Counted from the first letter of the stretch, positions 1 through 9,590 are shown. The stretch: DNA of 64,000 nucleotides from Pseudoruegeria sp. SK021 (GCF_002119405.1 NZ_MTBG01000011.1:38636-102635); one strand, 5' to 3'. Program-made: numbers and translations. The notes: a model not told the origin generated them from the sequence alone.

Positions 1-31
1 AATAATCTAGACTGACCTTCGGGAATGACTG

Positions 32-57
32 TGGGGCGCGGGATCATCCGCGCTCCA
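32..57 (+). promoter_or_regulatory. Leader hairpin upstream of rpsJ
   Basis: A 10-bp stem (32-41 with 48-57, one G-U pair) closes a 6-base loop in the short leader before rpsJ. No U-run follows it. It could be the tail of a terminator for an upstream gene outside the window or part of an autoregulatory S10-operon leader. The S10 leader of Escherichia coli is an L4 target, but no homology to that structure is claimed here. Confidence 0.4.
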
Positions 58-91
58 CCTCTCTTTCTCTCGCCGCGAAAGGCAAAGAATA

Positions 92-400
92 ATGCAAAGC
101 CAGACCATTCGCATCCGGCTGAAGGCCTTTGACTATCGGGTGCTCGATGCGAGTACTCTTGAGATTGTCAACACGGCCAAGCGGACCGGTGCGCAAGTGC
201 GCGGGCCGATCCCGCTGCCGAACAAGATCGAAAAATTCACCGTTCTCCGGAGCCCCCACGTCAACAAGAAGTCGCGGGACCAGTTCGAAATCCGGACCCA
301 CAAGCGCCTTCTCGACATCGTCGACCCAACGCCGCAGACAGTGGACGCGCTGATGAAGCTCGACCTGGCCGCCGGTGTTGACGTTGAGATCAAGGTATAA
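92..400 (+). CDS. rpsJ: 30S ribosomal protein S10
   Basis: The 102-residue product is a full-length S10 and begins [19 protein letters not shown], the usual opening of the family. S10 sits in the head of the 30S subunit and, as NusE, also joins NusB in transcription antitermination. It is the first gene of the S10 operon, with rplC following 10 bases downstream. The start has a purine-rich GCGAAAGG Shine-Dalgarno element about 10 bases upstream. Nothing is unusual in the sequence. Confidence 0.97.
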   Translation: MQSQTIRIRLKAFDYRVLDASTLEIVNTAKRTGAQVRGPIPLPNKIEKFTVLRSPHVNKKSRDQFEIRTHKRLLDIVDPTPQTVDALMKLDLAAGVDVEIKV

Positions 401-410
401 GGGGCTGACC

Positions 411-1208
411 ATGCGCTCTGGTGTGATTGCAAAGAAAGTGGGCATGACCCGCTTGTTCTTGGAGGATGGAAAGCAGGTTCCTGTGACCGTCCTTCAACTC
501 GATAACCTGCAGGTGGTTGCTAAGCGCACTGCCGAGACCGATGGGTATTCCGCCGTCCAGTTGGGCGCCGGTACGGCCAAGGTCAAGCGGGTCAGCAAAG
601 CTATGCGTGGCCATTTCGCAGTTGCGAATGTGGCCCCCAAGCGGAAGGTCGCGGAATTCCGTGTTGCCCCCGAAAACATGATCGAAGTTGGTGAAGAAAT
701 CACTGCAGATCATTATTTCGCCGGCCAATTCGTGGATGTCAGCGGTACCTCGATCGGTAAAGGCTTCCAAGGTGCGATGAAGCGGCACAACTTCGGCGGT
801 CTTCGGGCGTCGCACGGTGTGTCGGTGAGCCACCGTTCGCACGGTTCGACTGGCCAGTGTCAGGATCCGGGCAAGGTGTTTAAGGGCAAGAAGATGGCCG
901 GTCATATGGGTTCCGCCCGTATCACGACCCAAAATCTTCAAGTCGTGAAGACCGACTTCGACCGTGGCCTGATCATGGTCAAGGGCGCGGTTCCGGGCTC
1001 CAAGGGTGGCTGGGTGACGGTCAAGGATGCGGTGAAGAAGCCGTTCCCCGAGAATGCAATCCTGCCCGCAGGTCTGCGTTCGATCGCTGAAGAAGCCAAG
1101 CGTCTGGCGGCTGAAGCCGCGGCTCAGGCCGCTGCTGAAGAAGCTGAAGCTGCAAAAGCTGCTGCTGAACTGGCCGCCGCTGCTGAGAAGAAGGAAGGCG
1201 AGGAATGA
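411..1208 (+). CDS. rplC: 50S ribosomal protein L3 with Ala/Glu-rich C-terminal tail
   Basis: L3 (265 residues from this start) is an early-assembly protein that binds near the peptidyl-transferase centre. I chose the ATG at 411, giving [16 protein letters not shown], because the family begins this way and a GG-rich site precedes it. An in-frame upstream TTG would add an unlikely 12 residues. The conserved loop with GGLRASHG...HRSHGSTGQ is present, and its Gln is the residue methylated by PrmB in other bacteria. Beyond the normal end the protein carries about 40 residues made mostly of Ala, Glu and Lys. Related alphaproteobacteria have such tails, and their role is unclear. The stop overlaps rplD by 4 bases. 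Confidence 0.96.
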   Translation: MRSGVIAKKVGMTRLFLEDGKQVPVTVLQLDNLQVVAKRTAETDGYSAVQLGAGTAKVKRVSKAMRGHFAVANVAPKRKVAEFRVAPENMIEVGEEITADHYFAGQFVDVSGTSIGKGFQGAMKRHNFGGLRASHGVSVSHRSHGSTGQCQDPGKVFKGKKMAGHMGSARITTQNLQVVKTDFDRGLIMVKGAVPGSKGGWVTVKDAVKKPFPENAILPAGLRSIAEEAKRLAAEAAAQAAAEEAEAAKAAAELAAAAEKKEGEE

Positions 1209-1825
1209 AACTCGACGTGATCAATCTGGACGGCGTTGCAGCCGGCAGCGTCGATCTGGGCGAAGACATCTTCGGCCTGGAACCACGCGCTGACATTCTG
1301 CACCGTGTCGTCCGCTGGCAGCGCAACAATGCGCAAGCTGGCACGCACAAGGTGAAGACTCGGTCCGAGACCAGCTATTCGACCAAGAAGATCGTTCGCC
1401 AGAAAGGTTCTGGCGGCGCGCGTCACGGGGATCGCAATGCGCCGATCTTCCGCGGTGGTGGTATCTATAAAGGTCCGACTCCACGGAGCCACGGTCATGA
1501 TTTGACCAAGAAGTTCCGTAAACTGGGTCTGAAGCATGCGCTCAGCTCGAAAGCCGCGACTGGCAACCTGATCGTTCTGGACGAAGCCGTTCTGAGCGAA
1601 GCGAAAACAGCGTTGCTGGCCAAAGCAGTTAAGAACCTCGGTTGGAAGCGTGTTCTGATCATCGATGGTGCTGAAGTGAACGCAAACTTTGCGCGCGCTG
1701 CGGCTAACATCGAAGGTGTGGACCTGCTGCCATCGATGGGCGCCAACGTTTATGACATCTTGAAGCGGGAAACACTCGTGTTGACCAAAGCTGGTGTCGA
1801 AGCTCTGGAGGCTCGTTTGAAATGA
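1205..1825 (+). CDS. rplD: 50S ribosomal protein L4
   Basis: The 206-residue L4 has the long basic internal loop that lines the peptide exit tunnel ([21 protein letters not shown] region, about residues 59-80). In gammaproteobacteria L4 represses its own operon by binding the S10 leader; this is not demonstrated for alphaproteobacteria. The start overlaps the rplC stop (ATGA) and the stop overlaps rplW, so the genes are probably translationally coupled. Confidence 0.96.
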   Translation: MKLDVINLDGVAAGSVDLGEDIFGLEPRADILHRVVRWQRNNAQAGTHKVKTRSETSYSTKKIVRQKGSGGARHGDRNAPIFRGGGIYKGPTPRSHGHDLTKKFRKLGLKHALSSKAATGNLIVLDEAVLSEAKTALLAKAVKNLGWKRVLIIDGAEVNANFARAAANIEGVDLLPSMGANVYDILKRETLVLTKAGVEALEARLK

Positions 1826-2118
1826 GCACGAAAGCACAACACTACGACGTGATCCGTAAGCCGATCATCACCGAGAAGGCCACCTTGGCTTCCGAGGCGA
1901 ATGCGGTGGTATTTGAGGTGGCAATCGATGCCAACAAGCCTCAGATCAAAGAAGCGGTCGAGTCGCTGTTCAATGTCAAAGTGAAGGCCGTCAACACGAC
2001 CGTCACCAAAGGCAAGGTCAAGCGGTTCCGCGGTATGCTCGGCAAACGTAAAGACGTTAAGAAGGCCTATGTGACCCTCGAAGCGGGTAACACGATTGAC
2101 GTCTCTACCGGGCTCTGA
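1822..2118 (+). CDS. rplW: 50S ribosomal protein L23
   Basis: L23 (98 residues) sits at the exit-tunnel rim and docks trigger factor and SRP. The start [20 protein letters not shown], with the conserved PIITEK motif, and the glycine/lysine-rich [15 protein letters not shown] segment identify it. It overlaps the end of rplD by 4 bases. A 94-base spacer containing two hairpins separates it from rplB, the first gap inside this otherwise compact part of the operon. Confidence 0.96.
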   Translation: MSTKAQHYDVIRKPIITEKATLASEANAVVFEVAIDANKPQIKEAVESLFNVKVKAVNTTVTKGKVKRFRGMLGKRKDVKKAYVTLEAGNTIDVSTGL

Positions 2119-2135
2119 TAGCTCCGCATCTTCTT

Positions 2136-2188
2136 CGGCTCCGGAGTAATCCGGGGCCGCTACTATTAGACGATTGCCCTTCGGGGCA
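2136..2188 (+). promoter_or_regulatory. Two tetraloop hairpins between rplW and rplB
   Basis: The first hairpin has a 10-bp stem (2136-2145 with 2150-2159) closed by a GUAA loop of the GNRA type. The second has a 5-bp stem (2175-2179 with 2184-2188) closed by a UUCG loop. Neither is followed by a U-run, so they look like mRNA stabilising, processing or protein-binding elements rather than terminators. The function is inferred only from position and stability. Confidence 0.55.
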
Positions 2189-2212
2189 GAACAACAACGG
2201 AAGACAGAAAGC

Positions 2213-3055
2213 ATGGCACTCAAGTCGTATAAACCGACGACGCCTGGCCAGCGTGGGCTGGTTCTGATCGACCGTTCGGAGCTCTGGAAAGGGCGCCCTG
2301 TTAAGAGCCTCACTGAGGGTCTGAGCAAGATGGGCGGCCGGAACAACACCGGACGGATCACGATGCGTCGCCGCGGCGGTGGCGCGAAGCGTCTCTATCG
2401 CATCGTCGATTTCAAGCGTAACAAATTCGATGTCGACGGTATCGTCGTGCGGATCGAGTATGACCCCAACCGGACCGCGTTCATCGCGCTGATCCAGTAC
2501 AATGACGGCGAGCAGGCTTATATCCTTGCACCGCAACGTCTTGGGATCGGTGACAAGATCGTCGCAGGCGCCAAAGTTGACATTAAGCCGGGCAACGCGA
2601 TGCCGTTCTCGGGCATGCCGATCGGTACGATCGTGCACAATGTCGAGCTGAAAGCAGGCAAGGGCGGCCAGATCGCACGCGCCGCTGGCACCTATGCCCA
2701 GTTCGTTGGTCGCGATGGCGGCTACGCTCAGATCCGGTTGTCTTCGGGCGAACTGCGTCTGGTGCGTCAGGAATGCATGGCCACCGTTGGTGCCGTGTCG
2801 AACCCTGACAACTCCAACCAAAACTTCGGTAAAGCCGGCCGTAACCGTCACAAGGGCATCCGTCCGTCGGTGCGCGGTGTGGTTATGAACCCGATTGATC
2901 ACCCTCATGGTGGTGGTGAAGGCCGGACTTCGGGTGGTCGCCACCCAGTGACCCCTTGGGGTAAGCCGACCAAAGGTGCCCGCACCCGCGACAAGAACAA
3001 GGCGTCCAGCAAGCTCATCCTGCGTTCGCGTCACGCCAAGAAGAAGGGCCGCTAA
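2213..3055 (+). CDS. rplB: 50S ribosomal protein L2
   Basis: L2 (280 residues) is needed for subunit association and peptidyl-transferase activity. The start at 2213 gives [15 protein letters not shown], the family N-terminus; an upstream in-frame ATG would add 13 atypical residues. The C-terminal motif [13 protein letters not shown], containing the His linked to catalysis-related rRNA contacts, is intact. It precedes rpsS by 3 bases. Confidence 0.97.
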   Translation: MALKSYKPTTPGQRGLVLIDRSELWKGRPVKSLTEGLSKMGGRNNTGRITMRRRGGGAKRLYRIVDFKRNKFDVDGIVVRIEYDPNRTAFIALIQYNDGEQAYILAPQRLGIGDKIVAGAKVDIKPGNAMPFSGMPIGTIVHNVELKAGKGGQIARAAGTYAQFVGRDGGYAQIRLSSGELRLVRQECMATVGAVSNPDNSNQNFGKAGRNRHKGIRPSVRGVVMNPIDHPHGGGEGRTSGGRHPVTPWGKPTKGARTRDKNKASSKLILRSRHAKKKGR

Positions 3056-3058
3056 TAG

Positions 3059-3337
3059 ATGGCACGCTCAGTCTGGAAGGGGCCTTTTGTCGACAGCTAT
3101 GTGCTGAAGAAGGCCGAAAAATCCCGTGATTCGGGAAAGAACGAAGTCATCAAGATCTGGTCGCGTCGCTCGACGATCCTGCCCCAGTTTGTGGGCCTGA
3201 CGTTTGGCGTTTACAACGGCAAGAAACACATCCCGGTGAACGTCAGCGAAGACATGATCGGTCAGAAGTTCGGTGAATATTCGCCGACGCGGACCTATTA
3301 TGGCCATGCCGCCGACAAAAAAGCGAAGCGGAAGTAA
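3059..3337 (+). CDS. rpsS: 30S ribosomal protein S19
   Basis: S19 (92 residues) forms a complex with S13 in the head of the 30S subunit. The start [12 protein letters not shown] and the motif [16 protein letters not shown] are typical. The gene is tightly packed between rplB and rplV, with spacers of 3 bases each side. Confidence 0.97.
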   Translation: MARSVWKGPFVDSYVLKKAEKSRDSGKNEVIKIWSRRSTILPQFVGLTFGVYNGKKHIPVNVSEDMIGQKFGEYSPTRTYYGHAADKKAKRK

Positions 3338-3340
3338 GTC

Positions 3341-3721
3341 ATGGGCAAGGAAAAGAACCCCCGGCGCGTGGCAGACAACGAAGCTATGGCGAAAGTCCGG
3401 ATGCTGCGTACAAGCGCGCAAAAACTGAACCTCGTGGCGCAGATGATTCGCGGCAAGAAGGTCGACAAGGCTCTGTCTGATCTGACGTTCTCGTCCAAGC
3501 GTATCTCGGACGACGTGAAGAAATGTCTTCAGTCGGCCATCGCGAATGCCGAGAACAACCACAATCTCGACGTGGACGGTCTGATCGTTGCCGAAGCTTA
3601 TGTCGGCAAGAACATGACCATGAAGCGCGGGCGTCCTCGGGCGCGTGGCCGGTTCGGCAAGATCATGAAGCCGTTCTCGGAACTGACCATCAAGGTCCGC
3701 CAGGTTGAGGAGCAAGCCTAA
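3341..3721 (+). CDS. rplV: 50S ribosomal protein L22
   Basis: L22 (126 residues) spans from the surface into the exit tunnel; its beta-hairpin is the site of some macrolide resistance mutations. The conserved [15 protein letters not shown] segment near the C-terminus is present. The last A of its TAA stop is the first base of the rpsC start codon. Confidence 0.97.
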   Translation: MGKEKNPRRVADNEAMAKVRMLRTSAQKLNLVAQMIRGKKVDKALSDLTFSSKRISDDVKKCLQSAIANAENNHNLDVDGLIVAEAYVGKNMTMKRGRPRARGRFGKIMKPFSELTIKVRQVEEQA

Positions 3722-4446
3722 TGGGTAATAAAGTCAATCCCGTCGGCATGCGGCTTCAGGTCAACCGGACCTGGGACAGCCGTTGGTATGCTGACACCAA
3801 AGACTACGGCGATATGCTGCTGGAAGATATCCGGATTCGCGAGTTCATCCGCAAGGAGTGCAAGCAAGCCGGGATCAGCCGTGTGATCATCGAACGTCCG
3901 CACAAGAAGTGCCGCGTTACGATCCACACTGCACGTCCGGGCGTCATCATCGGCAAAAAAGGCGCGGACATCGAGACGCTCCGCAAGAAAATTGCCGCGA
4001 TGACCAAAAGCGACGTTCACTTGAACATCGTCGAAGTCCGCAAGCCCGAACTTGACGCCTATTTGGTCGCCGAGAACGTGGCACAGCAGCTGGAGCGCCG
4101 GGTGTCTTTCCGTCGCGCCATGAAGCGTGCGGTGCAGAACTCCATGCGTATGGGTGCCCTTGGTATCCGTCTGAACGTCGCGGGCCGCCTTGGTGGTGCC
4201 GAGATCGCGCGGACCGAATGGTATCGTGAAGGTCGGGTGCCGTTGCACACGCTGCGCGCAGACATCGACTATGCTTTGGTCGAAGCCATGACGCCCTACG
4301 GCATCATCGGCATCAAGGTCTGGATCTTCAAAGGCGAGATTCTGGAGCACGATCCGGCTGCACGCGACCGCAAGGCGCAGGAGCTTCAGGATGGTCCGAC
4401 GCCACGTGGCGCACAGACCAACCGTGGCCCCGGCAACCGTAGGTAA
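3721..4446 (+). CDS. rpsC: 30S ribosomal protein S3
   Basis: S3 (241 residues) lies at the mRNA entry tunnel. An N-terminal KH domain with the [12 protein letters not shown] loop (about residues 76-88) and a C-terminal S3 domain are visible. The tail is a Gly/Pro/Arg-rich extension typical of alphaproteobacterial S3. It overlaps rplV by one base and precedes rplP by 12 bases. Confidence 0.97.
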   Translation: MGNKVNPVGMRLQVNRTWDSRWYADTKDYGDMLLEDIRIREFIRKECKQAGISRVIIERPHKKCRVTIHTARPGVIIGKKGADIETLRKKIAAMTKSDVHLNIVEVRKPELDAYLVAENVAQQLERRVSFRRAMKRAVQNSMRMGALGIRLNVAGRLGGAEIARTEWYREGRVPLHTLRADIDYALVEAMTPYGIIGIKVWIFKGEILEHDPAARDRKAQELQDGPTPRGAQTNRGPGNRR

Positions 4447-4458
4447 GGAACCGAACAG

Positions 4459-4872
4459 ATGCTGCAACCAAAGCGCACGAAATTCCGCAAACAGCACAAA
4501 GGCCGTATCCACGGCGAAGCTAAAGGCGGATCGGACATCTCTTTCGGGACCTATGCCCTGAAGGCGACCGAACCTGAGCGTATCACAGCGCGTCAGATCG
4601 AAGCTGCCCGTCGGGCCATGACGCGTCACATGAAGCGTCAAGGCCGTGTCTGGATCCGGATTTTCCCGGATGTTCCTGTCACCTCCAAGCCGACCGAAGT
4701 GCGGATGGGTAAAGGTAAAGGTTCTGTCGATTATTGGGCCGCTCGGGTGAAACCCGGCCGGATCATGTTCGAACTGGACGGCGTGACCGAAGTTGTTGCG
4801 CGCGAGGCCCTGCGCCTTGCTGCAATGAAGCTGCCGATCAAGACCCGCTTCGTGGTTCGCGAAGACTGGTAA
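4459..4872 (+). CDS. rplP: 50S ribosomal protein L16
   Basis: L16 (137 residues) organises the A-site region of the 50S subunit. [16 protein letters not shown] and the [17 protein letters not shown] region are characteristic. It is the last gene before a 328-base interruption of the operon; in most bacteria rpmC follows directly. Confidence 0.97.
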   Translation: MLQPKRTKFRKQHKGRIHGEAKGGSDISFGTYALKATEPERITARQIEAARRAMTRHMKRQGRVWIRIFPDVPVTSKPTEVRMGKGKGSVDYWAARVKPGRIMFELDGVTEVVAREALRLAAMKLPIKTRFVVREDW

Positions 4873-5200
4873 TCGCCTGAGCGATTTTCGCTCTGCACAA
4901 ACTTAAAAATGGTCCTGCCGGGAAACCGGCGGGGCCATTTTCCATTTGTACCTCGTTATCGGCTGCAGGGGCGGGCGCGCGCTTTGTGGTGCCAGCCCGT
5001 TGTTTGGGCGCCGTGCCGCGGTTTGGGATGGGGCAGGGAGGGCGCTTAAGTGGGCGCTTTGGGTCACGTTCTGCACGAAGTTCCAATCAGTGCTTGCCAT
5101 GCCCCGCCATTATCCCTATTGAGCCAGCTTCTACTCGCACTCCACCGGATTCGGCGTCACCCGCTAGGGGCGTTCCGGTGACGTTGAAAGGAAAAGGGCG
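4873..5200 (+). other. Intergenic break between rplP and rpmC
   Basis: This 328-base stretch holds no convincing gene; the one reading frame of about 70 codons (from 4986) has no recognisable protein features. It begins with two hairpins (described separately). Further along, TTGCCA at 5094-5099 and TATTGA at 5117-5122 with 17-base spacing could be a weak promoter restarting transcription before rpmC. The promoter is speculative. Confidence 0.45.
4879..4941 (+). terminator. Tandem hairpins after rplP, attenuator-like
   Basis: A small hairpin (4879-4884 with 4888-4893) precedes a long one. The long stem is 16 bp (4906-4921 with 4926-4941, two G-U pairs) closed by a GAAA tetraloop. Its base is four A-U pairs, so the 3' arm ends in UUUU as in intrinsic terminators. 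It could reduce read-through into rpmC or protect the upstream mRNA end. Confidence 0.6.
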
Positions 5201-5413
5201 ATGAACGCCACTGAACTACGTGACAAGACCCCAGATCAGCTTCGTGAAGAGCTGGTCAATCTGAAGAAAGAGGCCTTCAACCTCCGCTTTCAACAGGCCA
5301 CCGGGCAACTTGAAAATACTGCACGCATGCGCGTCGTCCGTCGTGGCGCCGCTCGCGTGATGACCATTCTGAACCAAAAAGCCGCTGAAGCGGCTGCTGA
5401 AAAGGGAGCCTAA
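5201..5413 (+). CDS. rpmC: 50S ribosomal protein L29
   Basis: L29 (70 residues) is a small helical protein beside the tunnel exit that helps dock SRP and trigger factor. [24 protein letters not shown] shows the usual acidic helical start. A purine-rich AAGGAAAAGGG site lies just upstream. The C-terminal [10 protein letters not shown] tail is slightly extended. It restarts the ribosomal operon after the gap. Confidence 0.95.
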   Translation: MNATELRDKTPDQLREELVNLKKEAFNLRFQQATGQLENTARMRVVRRGAARVMTILNQKAAEAAAEKGA

Positions 5414-5417
5414 CACT

Positions 5418-5648
5418 ATGCCCAAACGCATCCTGACCGGCACCGTGACCAGCAGCAAAAACGAGCAGACCGTGACCGTTTCGGTCGAGCGTCGCTTTAC
5501 GCACCCGGTTCTGAAGAAGACGATTCGTAAGTCCAAGAAATACCGGGCTCACGACGAGCAGAACACCTTCAAAGAAGGCGATCAGGTTCGCATCATTGAA
5601 TGTGCGCCGCGCTCGAAAACGAAACGCTGGGAAGTTCTGACCGCCTAA
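5418..5648 (+). CDS. rpsQ: 30S ribosomal protein S17
   Basis: S17 (76 residues) is an OB-fold primary 16S rRNA binder. [12 protein letters not shown] at the start and the segment [18 protein letters not shown] are diagnostic. It lies 4 bases after rpmC and 74 bases before rplN, with a G-run/C-run hairpin candidate in the spacer (about 5677-5702). Confidence 0.96.
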   Translation: MPKRILTGTVTSSKNEQTVTVSVERRFTHPVLKKTIRKSKKYRAHDEQNTFKEGDQVRIIECAPRSKTKRWEVLTA

Positions 5649-5722
5649 GGTCGTTACTTTCTGGTTTACGAAACCCTGGGGGAATGGGCATGAAGCCCCC
5701 CCAAAGGTCGGGAGAAACCTAA

Positions 5723-6091
5723 ATGATCCAGATGCAGACCAATCTGGATGTTGCTGACAACTCCGGCGCACGCCGGGTGCAGTGCATCAAGGTCCTTGGC
5801 GGCTCGCATCGCCGCTATGCTTCTGTCGGCGACATCATCATGGTGTCGGTGAAAGAGGCTATTCCCCGTGGACGCGTTAAGAAGGGTGATGTCCGTAAGG
5901 CTGTCGTCGTTCGCACCGCGAAAGAAGTCCGCCGGGAAGATGGCACCGCGATCCGTTTTGATCGTAATGCCGCCGTCATTCTAAACAACAACAATGAGCC
6001 GATCGGCACCCGTATCTTTGGGCCGGTGGTTCGTGAACTGCGCGCGAAGAACTTCATGAAGATCATCTCGCTTGCGCCGGAGGTGCTGTAA
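5723..6091 (+). CDS. rplN: 50S ribosomal protein L14
   Basis: L14 (122 residues) sits at the subunit interface and is the docking site of the silencing factor RsfS in other bacteria. [17 protein letters not shown] is the family signature. Its stop shares one base with the rplX start (TAATG). Confidence 0.97.
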   Translation: MIQMQTNLDVADNSGARRVQCIKVLGGSHRRYASVGDIIMVSVKEAIPRGRVKKGDVRKAVVVRTAKEVRREDGTAIRFDRNAAVILNNNNEPIGTRIFGPVVRELRAKNFMKIISLAPEVL

Positions 6092-6396
6092 TGGCTGCCA
6101 AGCTCCGCAAAGGTGACAAGGTTCTGGTTCTGTCCGGTAAGGACAAGGGCCGTGAAGGCGAAATCACTTCGGTTAACCCGCAAGCCGGCAAGGCTGTGGT
6201 TGACGGCGTGAATATTTCTATTCGTCACGTCAAGCAGACCCAGAACACTCAGGGTGGTCGCGTACCGACCGCAACCCCGATTGATCTGTCCAATCTGGCT
6301 TTGATCGACACAAACGGCAAACCCACCCGGATCGGCTTCCGCATGGAAGACGGTAAGAAAGTGCGCTTCGCCAAGACCACGGGGGAGACCGTCTGA
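6091..6396 (+). CDS. rplX: 50S ribosomal protein L24
   Basis: L24 (101 residues) is an assembly initiator with a KOW motif visible near the N-terminus ([18 protein letters not shown]). The stop overlaps the rplE start by one base (TGATG), so coupling is likely. Confidence 0.97.
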   Translation: MAAKLRKGDKVLVLSGKDKGREGEITSVNPQAGKAVVDGVNISIRHVKQTQNTQGGRVPTATPIDLSNLALIDTNGKPTRIGFRMEDGKKVRFAKTTGETV

Positions 6397-6956
6397 TGCT
6401 CGACACCACCGATTATACCCCGCGCCTAAAAGCTCAGTACCGTTCGACGATCCGGGCTCAGATGAAGGAAGAATTCTCGTACAAGAACGAGATGATGATC
6501 CCGCGTCTGGACAAGATCGTTCTGAACATGGGCGTCGGCGAGGCCGTGAAGGACACCAAAAAGGTGAAATTCGCACAAGAAGACATGACCACCATCGCCG
6601 GTCAGAAAGCTCTCATCACCTACGCCAAGAAATCTGTTGCAAGCTTCCGGGTTCGCGAAGAGATGCCGCTTGGTTGTAAAGTGACGTTGCGCGCCGAGAA
6701 GATGTACGAATTCCTCGATCGTCTGGTCACCATCGCACTGCCACGCGTTCGCGACTTCCGCGGCATTTCGCCGAAGTCCTTCGACGGTCGTGGCAACTAT
6801 GCCATGGGTCTGAAAGAGCACATCGTGTTCCCCGAAATCGAGTACGACAAAGTCGACTCGGTCCTCGGTATGGACATCATCATTTGTACAACCGCGAAGA
6901 CCGACGCGGAAGCCAAGGCGCTGTTGAAGTTCTTCAACATGCCCTTCACCAGCTGA
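6396..6956 (+). CDS. rplE: 50S ribosomal protein L5
   Basis: L5 (186 residues) binds 5S rRNA in the central protuberance. The segments [11 protein letters not shown] and [16 protein letters not shown] are typical. It is followed after 19 bases by rpsN. Confidence 0.97.
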   Translation: MLDTTDYTPRLKAQYRSTIRAQMKEEFSYKNEMMIPRLDKIVLNMGVGEAVKDTKKVKFAQEDMTTIAGQKALITYAKKSVASFRVREEMPLGCKVTLRAEKMYEFLDRLVTIALPRVRDFRGISPKSFDGRGNYAMGLKEHIVFPEIEYDKVDSVLGMDIIICTTAKTDAEAKALLKFFNMPFTS

Positions 6957-6975
6957 TCGCGGGAGAGACACGAAC

Positions 6976-7281
6976 ATGGCAAAAAAAGCAATGATCGAAC
7001 GCCAGTTGAAGCGTGAGAAGCTGGTGGAACAGTACGCCGCCAAACGCGCTGAACTGAAAGCGATCGCGAAAGATGACAGTCTTCCGATGGAAGAGCGGTT
7101 CAAAGCCCGCTTGAAATTGGCAAAACTGCCGCGCAACTCGTCCGCAACCCGTCTTCACAACCGTTGTCAGCTGACCGGCCGCCCGCATGCGTACTACCGC
7201 AAGCTAAAGCTGTCCCGGATCGCGCTGCGGGAACTTGGCTCGAATGGCCAAATCCCCGGTCTCGTGAAATCGAGCTGGTAA
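6976..7281 (+). CDS. rpsN: 30S ribosomal protein S14 (zinc-independent type)
   Basis: S14 (101 residues) is the long form without the zinc-binding CxxC pairs found in the short form; the C-terminal region [19 protein letters not shown] keeps a single Cys. A Gly-Ala-Gly-rich SD (GGGAGAG) precedes the start. It belongs to the spc operon. Confidence 0.97.
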   Translation: MAKKAMIERQLKREKLVEQYAAKRAELKAIAKDDSLPMEERFKARLKLAKLPRNSSATRLHNRCQLTGRPHAYYRKLKLSRIALRELGSNGQIPGLVKSSW

Positions 7282-7293
7282 GGAGGGCAAAGA

Positions 7294-7686
7294 ATGAACG
7301 ATCCTCTTGGTGATATGCTGACCCGCATCCGCAATGCGCAGATGCGTGGGAAGTCCGTAGTTAAGTCGCCAGCCTCCAAGCTGCGCGTCTGGGTTCTCGA
7401 TGTGCTGGCCAACGAAGGCTATATCCGTGGGTATGAGAAAACCACGGACGAAAACGGCCATCCTGCCCTTGAAATCAGCCTGAAGTATTTCGATGGCGCC
7501 CCGGTTATTCGCGAAATCCACCGCGTTTCGACCCCCGGCCGTCGTGTGTACTCGGGTTCCCAGGAATTGCCGCAGGTCCGTCAGGGCTTGGGTGTTTCCA
7601 TCGTCTCCACGCCCCGCGGCGTGATGTCGGATGCTGCTGCACGTTCTGCCAATGTTGGCGGCGAAGTGCTCTGCACCGTATTCTAA
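7294..7686 (+). CDS. rpsH: 30S ribosomal protein S8
   Basis: S8 (130 residues) is a central-domain 16S rRNA binder and, in E. coli, the spc-operon repressor. [16 protein letters not shown] and the C-terminal [13 protein letters not shown] region are typical. AAGGAGGG lies directly upstream of the start, and the same motif recurs before rplF. Confidence 0.97.
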   Translation: MNDPLGDMLTRIRNAQMRGKSVVKSPASKLRVWVLDVLANEGYIRGYEKTTDENGHPALEISLKYFDGAPVIREIHRVSTPGRRVYSGSQELPQVRQGLGVSIVSTPRGVMSDAAARSANVGGEVLCTVF

Positions 7687-7698
7687 GGAGGGCAGGAT

Positions 7699-8232
7699 AT
7701 GTCTCGTATCGGTAAAAAGCCGGTTGCCCTTCCGTCGGGTGTCACCGCAACGGTGTCCGGTCAGACCGTTGAAGTAAAGGGGCCGAAAGGCACCCGGAGC
7801 TTCACCGCGTCCGATCAGATCAACGTGACTATGGAAGAGGGCGCCATCTCGGTGATGCCTCGTGGCAAGTCCAAGGTTGCTTTGCAGCATTGGGGTATGT
7901 CGCGGACCATGGTTGGCAACCTCGTTGAGGGTGTGACCACGGGCTTCCGCAAGGAACTGGAAATCAACGGTGTTGGTTACCGGGCTCAAATGGTCGGCAC
8001 CAACTTGAAGTTGGCGCTTGGCTATAGCCACGACGTTGAATTCATCGTCCCCGAAGGTGTGACCGTCAGCTGCCCCAAGCAGACCGAGATCATCATCGAG
8101 GGCATCGATCAGCAACTCGTCGGCCAAGTCGCGGCAAACATCCGCGAATGGCGTGCGCCTGAGCCCTATAAGGGCAAGGGTATCAAGTACAAAGACGAGT
8201 TCATCTTCCGCAAGGAAGGCAAGAAGAAGTAA
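7699..8232 (+). CDS. rplF: 50S ribosomal protein L6
   Basis: L6 (177 residues) has two duplicated alpha/beta domains and lies near the factor-binding site. [15 protein letters not shown] and the C-terminal [13 protein letters not shown] motif are diagnostic. It is 12 bases after rpsH and 10 before rplR. Confidence 0.97.
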   Translation: MSRIGKKPVALPSGVTATVSGQTVEVKGPKGTRSFTASDQINVTMEEGAISVMPRGKSKVALQHWGMSRTMVGNLVEGVTTGFRKELEINGVGYRAQMVGTNLKLALGYSHDVEFIVPEGVTVSCPKQTEIIIEGIDQQLVGQVAANIREWRAPEPYKGKGIKYKDEFIFRKEGKKK

Positions 8233-8242
8233 GGACGGGCAC

Positions 8243-8602
8243 ATGGCAAACAGCAAAAGAACACTGTTTCTGAAGCGCCGTATGCGCGTTCGGAACAAAC
8301 TGCGGAAAATGGCGAATGGGCGTCCGCGCCTGTCGGTTCACCGCAGCAACAAGAACATCAGCGTCCAGCTGATCGACGATGTGAATGGCGTGACCTTGGT
8401 CTCGGCGTCCTCGCTCGAGAAGGATCTGGGCGTTGTCGGGAAGAACAACATCGACGCGGCGACCAAAGTTGGTTCGGCTATTGCCGAGCGGGCTAAGGCA
8501 AAGGGCCTCGACGAATGTTATTTCGACCGCGGCGGTTTCCTGTTCCACGGGAAGGTGAAGGCTTTGGCCGACGCAGCCCGTGAAGGTGGCCTGAAGTTCT
8601 AA
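8243..8602 (+). CDS. rplR: 50S ribosomal protein L18
   Basis: L18 (119 residues) binds 5S rRNA together with L5. The start at 8243 gives [20 protein letters not shown], in line with the family; an upstream in-frame ATG lies inside rplF and is rejected. The C-terminal [24 protein letters not shown] motif is intact. A terminator-like hairpin follows before rpsE. Confidence 0.97.
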   Translation: MANSKRTLFLKRRMRVRNKLRKMANGRPRLSVHRSNKNISVQLIDDVNGVTLVSASSLEKDLGVVGKNNIDAATKVGSAIAERAKAKGLDECYFDRGGFLFHGKVKALADAAREGGLKF

Positions 8603-8611
8603 AGACTTAGA

Positions 8612-8640
8612 GGGGCACCCGGTTGGGTGCCCCATTCTAT
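8612..8640 (+). terminator. Hairpin between rplR and rpsE
   Basis: A perfect 9-bp stem (8612-8620 with 8625-8633) closes a GGUU loop and is followed by AUUCUAU, a short U-containing tail. It could act as a partial terminator or mRNA processing site in the middle of the spc operon; rpsE starts 106 bases further on. Confidence 0.55.
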
Positions 8641-8745
8641 TGAGTGGAGGTGGCGTTTCGGTGCTGCCTCGATGATCCAGGGGCCGTTTTTGCCTACTGC
8701 GATTGACCGAATGCGGCACCTCGTGCCGTAACGAAAGGATGCCGT

Positions 8746-9333
8746 ATGGCTAGAGAAGACAACCGCCGGCAAGGTCGCGATCGCGACGAAAACCCGGAAT
8801 TCGCCGATCGTCTGGTTGCGATCAACCGCGTCTCCAAGACCGTTAAGGGTGGTAAGCGCTTTGGCTTTGCCGCGCTTGTCGTCGTTGGCGACCAAAAGGG
8901 CCGCGTCGGCTTCGGCAAGGGCAAGGCCAAAGAGGTCCCCGAGGCGATCCGTAAGGCAACCGAGCAAGCCCGTCGTCAGCTGGTCCGTATCCCGCTGCGC
9001 GAAGGTCGCACGCTGCACCATGACATGCAGGGCCGTTGGGGCGCTGGCAAAGTCGTGATGCGCACAGCACCGCAAGGTACCGGCATCATCGCTGGTGGTC
9101 CAATGCGCGCTGTGTTCGAGATGCTGGGTGTGCAGGACGTTGTTGCGAAGTCGCAAGGCTCGCAGAACCCGTACAACATGATCCGGGCAACGATCGATGG
9201 CCTGACCAAGGAAAGCAGCCCCCGTATGGTGGCACAGCGCCGTGGTAAAAAGGTCTCTGATATTCTTCCCAAGCGGGATGACGCACCGGTTTCGGCTGAC
9301 GCCGAAGCAGCTGCTGAAACCGCAGACGCGTGA
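8746..9333 (+). CDS. rpsE: 30S ribosomal protein S5
   Basis: S5 (195 residues) controls decoding accuracy and mRNA entry. The double-stranded-RNA-binding N-domain and S5 C-domain are visible, including [17 protein letters not shown] and the segment [13 protein letters not shown]. It is about 28 residues longer than E. coli S5, with an N-terminal polar stretch and an Ala/Glu-rich C-terminal tail. It is followed by rpmD after 11 bases. Confidence 0.97.
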   Translation: MAREDNRRQGRDRDENPEFADRLVAINRVSKTVKGGKRFGFAALVVVGDQKGRVGFGKGKAKEVPEAIRKATEQARRQLVRIPLREGRTLHHDMQGRWGAGKVVMRTAPQGTGIIAGGPMRAVFEMLGVQDVVAKSQGSQNPYNMIRATIDGLTKESSPRMVAQRRGKKVSDILPKRDDAPVSADAEAAAETADA

Positions 9334-9344
9334 GGATCGAATCA

Positions 9345-9533
9345 ATGGCAAAAACCATCGTCGTCAAGCAGGTGGGTTCGCCCATCCGTCGCCCCGCCAA
9401 GCAGCGTGCTACGCTGGTCGGCCTCGGCCTGAACAAGATGCACAAGACCCGTGAACTGGAAGATACCCCTTCCGTTCGTGGCATGGTCAACAGCATCCCA
9501 CATCTGGTCGAAATTATCGAAGAGCGCGGTTAA
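9345..9533 (+). CDS. rpmD: 50S ribosomal protein L30
   Basis: L30 (62 residues) is a small late-assembly protein. [20 protein letters not shown] and [19 protein letters not shown] are characteristic. I used the ATG at 9345 because it matches the family start; a slightly earlier in-frame ATG overlaps the rpsE stop. A strong terminator-like hairpin follows. Confidence 0.96.
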   Translation: MAKTIVVKQVGSPIRRPAKQRATLVGLGLNKMHKTRELEDTPSVRGMVNSIPHLVEIIEERG

Positions 9534-9542
9534 ACCGTGTTT

Positions 9543-9571
9543 GCCCTCCGCTTCGGCGGGGGGCATTTTCT
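9543..9571 (+). terminator. UUCG-capped terminator after rpmD
   Basis: A 9-bp stem (9543-9551 with 9556-9564, one G-U pair) is capped by UUCG and followed by AUUUUCU. This has the form of an intrinsic terminator and lies between rpmD and the non-ribosomal small gene at 9591. Since rplO-secY must be expressed, either read-through or a promoter downstream is needed. Confidence 0.7.
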
Positions 9572-9590
9572 ATTGTCTGGATCGACTCCC

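Noticed and set aside
4986..5204. 72-codon frame in the rplP-rpmC gap
   Set aside because: Pro/Ser/Arg-rich with no ribosome-binding site; treated as non-coding.
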